DNA from: an uncultured Clostridia bacterium
GTDB taxonomy: Bacteria > Bacillota > Clostridia > Oscillospirales > Ruminococcaceae
NCBI GenBank assembly: GCA_937907305.1
Contig: CALERQ010000237.1
Location: 1 to 14,157 of the forward strand
Direction of reading: 5' to 3'
Length of the DNA: 14,157 bases
Part shown: positions 1 to 6,773 of the stretch, in pieces
Layout: every line of letters starts with the position of its first letter
How positions within the stretch are numbered: position 1 is the first letter of the stretch
The notes under the pieces: model-generated
The model's database searches: none
What the model was told of the DNA's origin: nothing
Seen by the model: the letters and a program-made list of their open reading frames with translations, nothing else
Made by a program: the position numbers and the translations under genes

Positions 1-576
1 GGCGGGGCGGTCATCCAGTGGATCCGGGATGAGCTGCACCTCATCCACGAGGCGGCCGACAGCGAATACTTTGCCACCCGGCTGGAGGATAACGGCGGGG
101 TATATGTAGTCCCGGCCTTTACCGGGCTGGGCGCCCCCTACTGGGACATGTACGCCAGAGGAGCCATCATGGGGCTGACCCGCGGCTGCAACCGCAAGCA
201 CATTATCCGGGCCGCGCTGGAATCCATCGCCTACCAAAGCCGGGATGTACTGGTGGCCATGGAGCGGGATACCGGCATCCGGCTGCAGGAGTTGCGGGTG
301 GATGGCGGTGCTTCCGCCAATAACTTCCTGATGCAGTTCCAAAGCGACATCATCCATACCACCATCCGCCGGCCGATGATAAGGGAAACGACAGCGCTGG
401 GGGCGGCTTACCTAGCAGGTCTTGCCACCGGCGTGTGGAACGACCTGGATGAGATTCGGGAGCAGTGGACGCTGGATAAGCTGTATACCCCGCAGATGAG
501 TGAGGAGGCCCGGGAGCGCAATCTGCGCGGCTGGGATAAGGCCATCGGCCGGGTGCAGCACTGGGAGGACCGGTGA
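1..576 (+). CDS. glpK: Glycerol kinase, C-terminal part (5' end outside the window)
   Basis: Frame 1 is open from the first base and ends at TGA 574-576, giving 191 visible residues of a protein that is normally about 500 long. It phosphorylates glycerol to glycerol 3-phosphate with ATP in the cytoplasm. Visible FGGY-kinase landmarks are VPAFTGLGAPYWD, followed by ARGAIMGLTRG, ESIAYQSRDVL, RVDGGASANNFLMQFQSDI and TALGAAYLAGLATG, all very close to E. coli GlpK in wording and order. The gene is cut only by the window edge. The stop codon lies inside a perfect 8-bp stem (CCGGTGAG at 570-577 with CTCACCGG at 583-590) that has no T-run, so it is not an obvious intrinsic terminator. The last 12 codons are also the first part of the tandem repeat array that follows. 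The identification is secure. Confidence 0.95.
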   Translation, partial: GGAVIQWIRDELHLIHEAADSEYFATRLEDNGGVYVVPAFTGLGAPYWDMYARGAIMGLTRGCNRKHIIRAALESIAYQSRDVLVAMERDTGIRLQELRVDGGASANNFLMQFQSDIIHTTIRRPMIRETTALGAAYLAGLATGVWNDLDEIREQWTLDKLYTPQMSEEARERNLRGWDKAIGRVQHWEDR

Positions 577-1143
577 GCATTCCTCACCGGGAGAGTTATC
601 CCAGGGAAAGCGGCCGCCTAGCTAAGATAAAGGCCGTCCGGTACTGGCAGAGCCGATCATCGCCGCTCACCGGAAAAGCCACCAAGGCGGAACCGCCGCA
701 TGGATGAGATGGGACCACTGGCCGGGTGCAGCACTGGGAGGACCGGTGAACATTCCTCTCCGGAAAAGTGGTCCCAATTAAAACGGCCATTTGGACAAGA
801 TAAAAAGGCCCTTTGGCCAGCTACAAAGCCTAAAAAACATCTTTCACCGGGAAAGCCCGCCAAAGCGGAGAGGCTAACCGAATGAGATAAAGTCCACCGG
901 TCGAACACTGCGCCGAAAGGGGCAATGAGCCTTGCTCACCGATAGAACCAACCGAAGCGGAACAGTCACTTGGGTAAAATAAAGGCCACGGGCCGGGTAT
1001 TGCCCTGATGGGGTCAATGAACTCCATTCGCCGAGAAAAACGGCCGAAGTGAAACGGCTACTCGGACAAGATAAGGGCCACGGGCCGGGTACTGCACCGG
1101 GAAGGCCGGTAAAACGAAGATTTTTTGAAAAGGGCAGGTGTGC
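540..1143 (+). repeat. Imperfect tandem array, about 7 units of 80-95 bp, starting inside the glpK tail
   Basis: Units begin near 540, 632, 712, 807, 892, 984 and 1076. Each opens with a GATAA/GAGATAA-like end of the previous unit, then a GGCC(AC)GGGCCGGGTACTGC-like core, an ACCGGTGA/ACCGG segment and an AAGCGGAACGGC-like segment. The units at 547-585 and 720-758 share 39 bases with a single mismatch, including the codons for the last nine glpK residues and its stop. The others are much more diverged. No coding region is convincing across 577-1275: short open frames exist but lack ribosome sites and recognisable products. The stretch therefore holds this array plus the cloverleaf element at 1149-1234. 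Boundaries are by eye. Confidence 0.75.
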
Positions 1144-1148
1144 GGGAA

Positions 1149-1234
1149 GGCCGCCCCGCAGGGGCGGCGGCGCAGCCGCCGGGACGGGCGAAGCCCGTCA
1201 CACCGCCCTCCGGGCGGTGCCCTGCGGGGCGGCC
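1149..1234 (+). repeat. Cloverleaf palindromic element, copy 1
   Basis: An 86-base GC-rich element. Outer arms of 15 bases (1149-1163 and 1220-1234) are perfect reverse complements. Inside are three perfect hairpins in a row, each with a three-base loop: 1165-1181 (7 bp, loop GCA), 1183-1199 (7 bp, loop GAA) and 1201-1219 (8 bp, loop TCC), separated by at most one base. The whole folds as a four-way cloverleaf. A second copy lies at 5578-5661 in the same orientation. It ends 41 bases before the glycoside hydrolase start codon, so it would sit in that gene's leader if transcribed from upstream. It is not a tRNA: no T-loop, anticodon arm or CCA end is present. It resembles a REP or MITE-type non-coding repeat. 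Confidence 0.85.
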
Positions 1235-1275
1235 CCTGCACCCTGCTGAAACCAAGACAGAAAGGCGGAACTGCC

Positions 1276-3036
1276 ATGACCGAAGCCATGCTGACACCCT
1301 GGGGAGAGGCACTTGACCGGGAGCACCCGCTGCCGGAATACCCCCGCCCCCAGCTGAAAAGAAACAGCTGCCTGAACCTGAACGGCATATGGGAATATGC
1401 CATTACCAAAACGGCCGAAAAGCCCGCTGCCATGCAGGGGGAGATCGTGGTGCCCTTTTCGCCGGAAACGCCCCTTTCCGGGGTAGGACACATCTTGCAA
1501 CCGGAGGAGTACCTGTGGTACCGCCGCAGCGTCACCCTGCCGGAGGGATTCCGGAAAAATGGGCGGCTGCTGCTGCACTTCGGGGCGGTGGACCAGCGCT
1601 GCACCGTATGGGTAAACGGCCAGGAAGCGGGCAGCCACACCGGCGGGTACCTGCCCTTTACCCTGGATGTGACCGGGCTTATTAAGGGCGATGCCTTTAC
1701 GCTGGAACTGCGTGTCACCGACCCCACCGATACCGGTTCCCTTTCCCGCGGCAAGCAGCGGCTGAAAAACACCGGCATCTGGTACACGCCGCAGTCCGGC
1801 ATCTGGCAGACAGTGTGGATGGAGTGCGTACCGGAAAATTATCTGCGGTCCCTGCGCATTACCCCCAAGCTGGAGGAAAAGGCAGTTCACTTTCGGCTGG
1901 AGGCGGATGACCCCGCCAAGGCTGCCGTCACGATTTGCAAGGATGGAACCGCCATAGCCGAAGGGCAAACCGACGAAAACGGGGAGATCATACTTACCAT
2001 ACCGGCGGAGGGACTGCGCCAGTGGAGCCCGGAGGATCCGTTTCTCTACGATGTTGCCATCACCCTGGCGGGCGGCGATAAAGTGGAGAGCTACTTTGGG
2101 ATGCGGTCCTTTGGCATTGGGAAGGACGAAAAGGGGCTGCCGCGGCTGCTTCTGAACGGGAAGCCCTATTTCCAGAACGGGCTGCTGGACCAGGGCTACT
2201 GGAGCGACGGCTGCTACACCGCCCCCAGCGATGAGGCGCTGATCCATGATATCGCTGAGATGAAGCGGCTGGGCTTTAATATGCTGCGCAAGCACATCAA
2301 GGTGGAGCCGCTGCGCTGGTACTACCACTGTGACCGGCTGGGGATGCTGGTATGGCAGGATATGATGAACGGCGGCGAGAGCTATTCCCCGCTGTCTATC
2401 TATGTCTTTTCCAACCTGGGGCTGCGGGTCAAGGACGACCGCTACCGCTATTTTTCCCGGAGCGATGAAGCGGGACGCGCCCACTACTACGAAGAGCTGG
2501 GACAGATGATAGACCTGCTATACAACACCGTAAGTTTGGCGCTGTGGGTGCCTTTTAATGAGGGCTGGGGGCAGTTTGACGCCCTAAAAGCGGCGGAGTT
2601 TATCCGGAAGCGGGATAACACCCGGCCCATCGACCACGCCAGCGGCTGGTACGACCAAGGCGGCGGGGACATTAAGAGTATTCACTGGTATTTCCGGCCG
2701 TATCACCACAAGCAGCAGCCTAAAGAGCAGCGTCCAATCTGCCTGACGGAATACGGCGGCTACAACTGCGCCGTGCCCGGCCACTGCTGGGGCGAGGGAG
2801 CCGAATTCGGCTACAAGAAGATTGCCGACCAGGCGGAATTCAACCGGGCCTTCCAAAAGCTGATGGAGGAGCAGATCATCCCCGCCAAGGAGAGGGGGCT
2901 GGCCGCGGCCGTTTACACCCAGGTGAGTGATGTGGAGGGCGAGCGCAACGGCCTGCTGACCTATGACCGAAAGGTATGTAAGGCGGATGAGGCCATCTTC
3001 CGGGCGGTGAACGGAAGGTTGGCGGAGAAAACTTGA
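1276..3036 (+). CDS. Glycoside hydrolase family 2 protein (beta-galactosidase/beta-glucuronidase-like)
   Basis: A 586-residue retaining glycosidase. The N-terminal sugar-binding jelly-roll domain runs about 25-185 (LNGIWEY, WYRRSVTLPEGF, VWVNGQEAGSHTGGYLPF). An immunoglobulin-like domain follows to about 280 (SPEDPFLYDV, YFGMRSFG), then a TIM barrel from about 290 (LLNGKPYFQNGLLDQGYW). The proposed acid/base is E429 in NEGWGQFD and the nucleophile E492 in LTEYGGY. No signal peptide is visible, so it is probably cytoplasmic and acts on imported oligosaccharides or glycosides; the exact sugar cannot be read from the sequence. The start at ATG 1276 is chosen because the in-frame extension back to 1138 runs through the cloverleaf element. 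The ribosome site is weak (AAAGGCGG). Its last 28 codons are the first part of a tandem repeat. Confidence 0.85.
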   Translation: MTEAMLTPWGEALDREHPLPEYPRPQLKRNSCLNLNGIWEYAITKTAEKPAAMQGEIVVPFSPETPLSGVGHILQPEEYLWYRRSVTLPEGFRKNGRLLLHFGAVDQRCTVWVNGQEAGSHTGGYLPFTLDVTGLIKGDAFTLELRVTDPTDTGSLSRGKQRLKNTGIWYTPQSGIWQTVWMECVPENYLRSLRITPKLEEKAVHFRLEADDPAKAAVTICKDGTAIAEGQTDENGEIILTIPAEGLRQWSPEDPFLYDVAITLAGGDKVESYFGMRSFGIGKDEKGLPRLLLNGKPYFQNGLLDQGYWSDGCYTAPSDEALIHDIAEMKRLGFNMLRKHIKVEPLRWYYHCDRLGMLVWQDMMNGGESYSPLSIYVFSNLGLRVKDDRYRYFSRSDEAGRAHYYEELGQMIDLLYNTVSLALWVPFNEGWGQFDALKAAEFIRKRDNTRPIDHASGWYDQGGGDIKSIHWYFRPYHHKQQPKEQRPICLTEYGGYNCAVPGHCWGEGAEFGYKKIADQAEFNRAFQKLMEEQIIPAKERGLAAAVYTQVSDVEGERNGLLTYDRKVCKADEAIFRAVNGRLAEKT

Positions 3037-3340
3037 TTTAGCCGGGCGGGATATCCTTGCCGGGAGATAGACAGATCGCAGAATACACTTGGAAAAACAG
3101 CGGAGCTAGTATAATGACCTGCTGACCTATGACCGAAAGGTGGGCAAGGCAGATGAAATCATCTTCCGGGCGGTGAACGGAAAGCTGGCGGATAAGGCCT
3201 GATCTTGGCGGGACAGCCCCGATGGAAAAAGGGCAGGCGGCCGCCAAATTTCCCGGAGAAGTGATGGAGTCAGCACAATGGCCCGTTGGCCTATGACCGC
3301 ATGGTATGTAAGGCGGATGAGGTGATCCCAACCGGGAAGC
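2952..3340 (+). repeat. Tandem repeat of the glycoside hydrolase gene tail, period about 165 bp, three units
   Basis: The motif CCTGCTGACCTATGACC begins at 2952, returns at 3118, and returns in diverged form at 3282, giving spacings of 166 and 164 bases. Each unit carries the coding tail for LLTYDRKVxKADExI followed by a related non-coding spacer. Unit 1 is the real end of the gene and unit 3 fades after about 60 bases. The gap 3037-3493 contains no complete gene. After the repeats it shows a 7-bp inverted repeat (GGAACGG at 3341-3347, CCGTTCC at 3386-3392) with no T-run, and then the rnpB promoter. Confidence 0.8.
3116..3202 (+). pseudogene. Orphan 28-codon tail of a GH2-like gene
   Basis: This stretch reads in frame as 28 codons plus TGA and matches the last 28 codons of the upstream glycoside hydrolase, including IFRAVNGKLADKA against IFRAVNGRLAEKT in the gene. 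Differences are largely conservative (R to K, E to D, T to A), while the frame and stop are intact. A TAG lies just upstream in frame, there is no start codon or ribosome site, and nothing else of the gene is present, so it is a remnant and not an expressed gene. The pattern of changes suggests that it descends from a homologous gene end rather than from random decay of the adjacent copy. That last point is inference. Confidence 0.55.
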
Positions 3341-3455
3341 GGAACGGGCGCCGGATCTGCCGTGCGCCGATGCGGGGCGCGGCGACCGTTCCATGGCGGA
3401 TGGATAGGCCATAAAATGATTTTCCGCGGGGTTGGGACAAACTTGCCGATGTAAC

Positions 3456-3485
3456 TTGATTTTCTCACTTTGGCTGTGATATACT
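3456..3485 (+). promoter_or_regulatory. Sigma-A promoter of rnpB
   Basis: TTGATT at 3456-3461 and TATACT at 3480-3485 are separated by 18 bases. The predicted transcription start, about 3492-3494, coincides with the first base of the RNase P RNA P1 helix, which supports the assignment. Confidence 0.7.
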
Positions 3486-3493
3486 GATTTACC

Positions 3494-3841
3494 GAAGGAG
3501 TGAGCTGGACAACAGCGGGCGGGATGCCGAAAGGCCCCGCATGAGGAAAGTCCGAGCTCCACAGGGCAGGATAACTGCTAACGGCAGCCGGCGGCGACGC
3601 CCGGGAAAGTGCAACAGAGAGATACCGCCCCGCAAGGGGTAAGGGTGGAAAGGCGAGGTAAGAGCTCACCAGCTTTGGGGTGACCCAAAGGCTATGTAAA
3701 CCCTATCCGGAGCAACACCAAGCGGGATCACAGGGGGCTGCCCGTCCCGATCCCCAAAAGAGTGGCTGGAGCCTGTTGGCAACAGCAGGCCTAGATAGAT
3801 TGTTGTCCCAGACAGAACTCGGCTTACAGGTTCACTCCTTC
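3494..3841 (+). ncRNA. rnpB: RNase P RNA, bacterial type A-like
   Basis: This is the catalytic RNA that trims the 5' leader from tRNA precursors. The ends pair as helix P1: GAAGGAGTGA at 3494-3503 with TCACTCCTTC at 3832-3841. Conserved segments appear in the expected order: GAGGAAAGTCCGAGCTCC at 3543-3560, ACAGAGA at 3614-3620, the GGTAAGAGCTCACC block at 3657-3670, GTAAACCC at 3696-3703, TAGATAGATTG at 3792-3802 and ACAGAACTCGGCTTAC at 3812-3826. The length of about 348 bases is normal. A sigma-A promoter precedes it and a terminator follows 15 bases after P1. The mature ends may differ by a few bases. Confidence 0.95.
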
Positions 3842-3855
3842 CCTCAAAGAGAAAA

Positions 3856-3890
3856 GCAGGTCTATTCCATGACGGGACGGACCTGTTTTT
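3856..3890. terminator. Intrinsic terminator after rnpB, possibly bidirectional
   Basis: CAGGTC at 3857-3862 pairs with GACCTG at 3880-3885 and is followed by TTTTT at 3886-3890 on the plus strand. On the minus strand the same stem is followed by CTTTTCTCTTT, so it may also stop transcription coming from the DUF3343 gene. Confidence 0.7.
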
Positions 3891-3922
3891 ATATTCTGCC
3901 AAAAGCCGCCGCGGCCGCCATG

Positions 3923-3967
3923 CGGGACGGCACATACCGCTGGGATATATGCCGTCCCGGCTTTTTT
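3923..3967 (+). terminator. Second plus-strand terminator between rnpB and DUF3343
   Basis: A perfect 10-bp stem (CGGGACGGCA at 3923-3932 with TGCCGTCCCG at 3950-3959) is followed by six Ts at 3962-3967. Those Ts overlap the stop codon of the convergent DUF3343 gene. It would catch read-through from rnpB before it enters the selenium genes. Confidence 0.75.
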
Positions 3968-4196
3968 AGCCGACCGGCCAGTAGCTGCCCCGCTCCACCC
4001 GATACAGCGTTTTGACCGGGGCCAGCGTCAGCAGGATATCCACCGGCTGGCGGCTGGAAAACCGCACCGCCGTGCCGCAGCTGGCTTCCAGCGCGCGGGG
4101 GCGGGGCATCATCCGGCTGGGAATGCCGCTGCGGGTAAGGGCCCGCGCGTATTCCATCGCCTGCAGCTGGTTGGGGAAGGTCGCGAGATACTCCAT
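3966..4196 (-). CDS. DUF3343 family protein, putative Se/S carrier
   Basis: A small protein of 76 residues of the DUF3343 family, which recurs beside cysteine desulfurase and SelD in SDMH gene clusters and is thought to carry selenium or sulfur. It begins MEYLATFPNQLQAMEYARAL, has the PRPRALEASCGTAVRF block and keeps the family cysteine at C40 (SCG). There is no signal peptide or membrane segment. The start at 4196 is chosen because AGGGGG lies seven bases upstream; an in-frame ATG at 4235 lacks a site. It is divergent from the cysteine desulfurase gene with 192 bases between, which fits a shared role. No enzymatic activity is established from the sequence. Confidence 0.75.
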   Translation of the reverse strand: MEYLATFPNQLQAMEYARALTRSGIPSRMMPRPRALEASCGTAVRFSSRQPVDILLTLAPVKTLYRVERGSYWPVG

Positions 4197-4240
4197 GGTA
4201 CTGCCCCCTTTGGGCATATTGGGGCCGTGCCCCATACCAT

Positions 4241-4298
4241 CCTATGCAAAAGATGCCACGCCGGCCCGGCAGCACCCGGATGGGCCATGCCGCATAGG
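4241..4298. promoter_or_regulatory. Inverted-repeat element between DUF3343 and the cysteine desulfurase gene
   Basis: CCTATGC at 4241-4247 pairs with GCATAGG at 4292-4298. Between them GGCCC and GGGCC, plus ATGCC and GGCAT-like segments, could extend the structure inward. It lies in the leader of the DUF3343 gene (minus) and just upstream of the desulfurase promoter (plus). It could be an RNA leader structure or an operator. It matches no regulatory RNA class that I know. Confidence 0.35.
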
Positions 4299-4315
4299 CT
4301 GTGGGAGTACCTGAC

Positions 4316-4344
4316 TTGTTTTTGCCGGTGGGGAGTGGTACAAT
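4316..4344 (+). promoter_or_regulatory. Sigma-A promoter of the cysteine desulfurase gene
   Basis: TTGTTT at 4316-4321, a 17-base spacer and TACAAT at 4339-4344. The predicted start near 4351 gives a short leader before the ATG at 4389, with AAGGAG and GGAG upstream of it. Confidence 0.7.
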
Positions 4345-4388
4345 AACAGCAGACACACTATTCCCGCAAAAGGAGAACGGAGACCCCT

Positions 4389-5537
4389 ATGAAACAGATC
4401 TACCTGGATAACGGCGCGACCAGCTTCCCCAAGGCACCGGGGGTTGGCCAGGCCATGAAGGATTACATCGAGAAGGTGGGCGTCAATGTCAACCGCTCCA
4501 GCTACCGGGCCACCGCGGAGGCGGCGCTTTCCACCCTGACGGTGCGGGAGGACCTGTGCAGGCTGTTCGGCGCGGGAGAGGACCCCAGCTACGCTATCTT
4601 TACCAGCGGCGTGACCCTGAGCCTGAACATGATCATGAAAGGGGTGCTGCGTCCCGGCGATCATCTTATTATCAGCGGGATGGAGCACAATGCCGTGGCA
4701 CGCCCGGCTACCCAGCTGGAGGCGGCGGGTGTGGCCGTTTCCATTGCCCCGTGCGATGAGGACGGTGTGCTGCGGCTGGAGGAATTCGAGAAGCTCATCA
4801 CCCCCAAAACCCGGCTGGTGGTGATGCAATACGCCAGCAATGTCAGCGGGACCATTCAGCCCATGGGGGAGATCGGGGCGATCTGCCATCGGCACGGGGT
4901 GCTCCTGGCGGTGGACAGCGCCCAGGCGGCCGGGCATTTTGCCTTTGATATGCGGAAGCTGCAAATAGACGCCCTGTGCTTTACCGGGCACAAGGGGCTG
5001 CTGGGACCTTCCGGCATTGGCGGCTTTGTGATGAACGAGGCGATGAACAAGGCGCTGACGCCGCTGATCGCGGGGGGGACCGGCAGCATGTCGGCCTCGC
5101 TGGAGATGCCCCCTACCCTGCCTGACCGCTATGAAGCGGGGACGCCCAATCTGCCCGGCATTATGGGGCTGGGGGTGGCGCTGCGCTACCTGCAGGAGGT
5201 GGGACCGGATGCACTGCACCGGCGGGAAATAGCGCTGACTGAGCGGTTCCTGGGCGGGCTGCGGGGAAATGAGCACATCCGGGTTCCGGGGCCCGATGAC
5301 GCCAGGGGGCGGGTCGGGGTCATCTCGGTGGATTTTCTGCGGCAGGATAACGCCGAGGTGGCGTTCCAGCTGGAGGAGCAGTATGGCATCCTGACACGGT
5401 GCGGGCTGCACTGTGCCCCGCTGGCGCACAAAACGCTGGGGACCTATCCGGAGGGGACGGTGCGATTCTCCATAGGGTATACCACCACCGAAGAGGAAGT
5501 GGATGCTGCCATCCGGGCGATCCATGACCTGGGGTAA
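4389..5537 (+). CDS. Cysteine desulfurase (class V aminotransferase, SDMH-associated)
   Basis: A PLP enzyme of 382 residues that takes sulfur, or selenium from selenocysteine, off the amino acid as an enzyme-bound persulfide or perselenide. Visible features are the N-terminal IYLDNGATSFPKAP, H100 in GMEHNAV, D176 in AVDSAQ, the PLP lysine K202 in FTGHKGLLGP, and the catalytic-loop cysteine C342 in RCGLHCAPLAHK, with a second cysteine at C338. The length and the C-terminal TVRFSIGYTTTEEEVD are typical of the class V desulfurase subgroup found in selenium clusters. It has its own promoter and probably feeds the nearby SelD and hydroxylase maturation genes. There is no IscU-like scaffold nearby, which argues against housekeeping Fe-S assembly. 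Use of selenium rather than sulfur is inferred from context. Confidence 0.9.
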   Translation: MKQIYLDNGATSFPKAPGVGQAMKDYIEKVGVNVNRSSYRATAEAALSTLTVREDLCRLFGAGEDPSYAIFTSGVTLSLNMIMKGVLRPGDHLIISGMEHNAVARPATQLEAAGVAVSIAPCDEDGVLRLEEFEKLITPKTRLVVMQYASNVSGTIQPMGEIGAICHRHGVLLAVDSAQAAGHFAFDMRKLQIDALCFTGHKGLLGPSGIGGFVMNEAMNKALTPLIAGGTGSMSASLEMPPTLPDRYEAGTPNLPGIMGLGVALRYLQEVGPDALHRREIALTERFLGGLRGNEHIRVPGPDDARGRVGVISVDFLRQDNAEVAFQLEEQYGILTRCGLHCAPLAHKTLGTYPEGTVRFSIGYTTTEEEVDAAIRAIHDLG

Positions 5538-5577
5538 GGTTTGCGGTAAGCTTGCGGAAGGTTTGCAAAAGGCGATG

Positions 5578-5661
5578 GGCGCCCCGCAGGGGCGGCGGCG
5601 GAGCCGCCGGGACGGGCGAAGCCCGTCACACCGCCCGGAGGGCGGTGCCCTGCGGGGCGCC
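5578..5661 (+). repeat. Cloverleaf palindromic element, copy 2
   Basis: An 84-base relative of the 1149-1234 element in the same orientation. Outer arms of 14 bases (5578-5591 and 5648-5661) are perfect complements. The three internal hairpins keep identical stems with loops GGA, GAA and GGA. Compared with copy 1, one base is missing from each outer arm, so pairing is preserved. It lies 40 bases after the desulfurase stop and 31 bases before a terminator. There is no open reading frame of interest. Confidence 0.85.
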
Positions 5662-5692
5662 ATTTTGCGGGGATTTTCCGCTATAATAAAAT

Positions 5693-5726
5693 CCGGGGCC
5701 TCCCTTAGTGGAGACTCCGGTTTTTT
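5693..5726. terminator. Bidirectional terminator between the desulfurase gene and selD
   Basis: A stem of about 11 bp with one mismatch joins CCGGGGCCTCC at 5693-5703 to GGAGACTCCGG at 5710-5720, and TTTTTT follows at 5721-5726. On the minus strand the stem is followed by ATTTTATTATA, so it can also end the selD transcript. The two genes converge here. Confidence 0.8.
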
Positions 5727-5728
5727 GC

Positions 5729-6772
5729 TTATTTTACATAGATGGAGCAATCCTGATACTGTTCCACGCAGCCGATGATGGCAGCGCCCGGTACCTTTTC
5801 GCATTGCTGAAGCTCGGCCAGCAGGGCATCGGCATCGCGCGCATCCACGGCGATGAGCAGACCGCCGGAGGTCTGCGGGTCGTACAGGATATCCTGCAGA
5901 TACAGCGGGACGCTTTCGGCGAAGCGGGCGGTGGGCCCGGCAAACTGGCGGTTGCGATAGGCGCCCTCCGGGATGAGGCCCATTTCGGCCAGAGGCCGCA
6001 CACCGGGCAATACCGGCACCTTGGCGCTATCGATGACGATGGTCAGATCGCTGCCGCGGGCCATTTCGGTGGCGTGGCCCATCAAGGCAAAGCCGGTCAC
6101 ATCGGTCATGCTGTGGACACGGTATTGCTGCGCGATCTCGCAGGCGTATTTATTGAGGGTCGCCATCTGCTTTACGGCGCGCTGGTACAACTCCGGCGGG
6201 GCCAGCTCGGCGCGGTTGGCGGTGGTGGTGATGCCGATGCCCAGGGGCTTGGTAAGAATGAGCACATCCCCTTCCAGCGGGGTGCAGTTCATGCGGATCT
6301 CATCGGGGCGGGCAAAGCCGGTCACGGAAAGGCCGTACTTCGGTTCCTGGTCATTGATGGTATGGCCGCCGGCGATGATCACACCCGCTTCGTAGGCTTT
6401 TTCATAGCCGCCGCGCAGCACCTCATGGATCATCTCCTTGGGCATCTGCGGGGTCACGGTCATGATATTGAGCGCGATTTTTGGGGTGGCGCCCATGGCG
6501 TAAATATCACTGATGGCATTGGCGGCCGCGATCTGCCCGAACATGTAGGGATCATCCACAATGGGCGGGAAGAAATCCAGCGTCTGCACAATGGCCAAAT
6601 CGTCGCTTACTTTATACACAGCGGCGTCATCGCTGGTATCGTAGCCCACCAGCAGGTTTTCATCCTTTACCGTGGGGATGCCCTGCAAGATCTGACTCAG
6701 CATCCCGGCGCCTACCTTGGCACCGCAGCCCCCGCAGGAGGCCAGCTTGCTCATTTTAATATCGCCCTGCAT
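5729..6772 (-). CDS. selD: Selenide, water dikinase (selenophosphate synthase)
   Basis: A protein of 347 residues that makes selenophosphate from selenide and ATP. The catalytic pair is C16 and K19 in SCGGCGAKV, matching Cys17 and Lys20 of E. coli SelD, so this is a cysteine form with no in-frame TGA. AIRS/PurM-type features follow: DTSDDAAVY near 45-53, QTLDFFPPIVDDPYMFGQIA at 63-82, NAISDIYAMGATPKIALNI, AGGHTI, and the C-terminal DPQTSGGLL. The start at 6772 is chosen because GGAGGG lies eight bases upstream; its ATG begins two bases after the yqeB stop, so translation is probably coupled. It is the last gene of yqeC-yqeB-selD. No selA, selB or tRNA-Sec is in the window, and the setting points to selenium for a molybdenum hydroxylase. 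Sec machinery elsewhere cannot be excluded. Confidence 0.95.
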   Translation of the reverse strand: MQGDIKMSKLASCGGCGAKVGAGMLSQILQGIPTVKDENLLVGYDTSDDAAVYKVSDDLAIVQTLDFFPPIVDDPYMFGQIAAANAISDIYAMGATPKIALNIMTVTPQMPKEMIHEVLRGGYEKAYEAGVIIAGGHTINDQEPKYGLSVTGFARPDEIRMNCTPLEGDVLILTKPLGIGITTTANRAELAPPELYQRAVKQMATLNKYACEIAQQYRVHSMTDVTGFALMGHATEMARGSDLTIVIDSAKVPVLPGVRPLAEMGLIPEGAYRNRQFAGPTARFAESVPLYLQDILYDPQTSGGLLIAVDARDADALLAELQQCEKVPGAAIIGCVEQYQDCSIYVK

Positions 6773-6773
6773 T

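Noticed and set aside
540..1143. CRISPR array
   Set aside because: Units are long, diverged and have no alternation of constant repeat and unique spacer; no cas genes are nearby.
1149..1234. Cloverleaf element as a tRNA gene
   Set aside because: Loops are three bases long, there is no anticodon loop, T-loop or acceptor end, and the outer stem is 15 bp.
1138..1275. In-frame N-terminal extension of the glycoside hydrolase
   Set aside because: It translates the cloverleaf repeat and gives an arginine-rich peptide foreign to the family; the family-like sequence starts after ATG 1276.
6716..6740. Selenocysteine in SelD
   Set aside because: The catalytic position is a cysteine codon and no in-frame TGA occurs.
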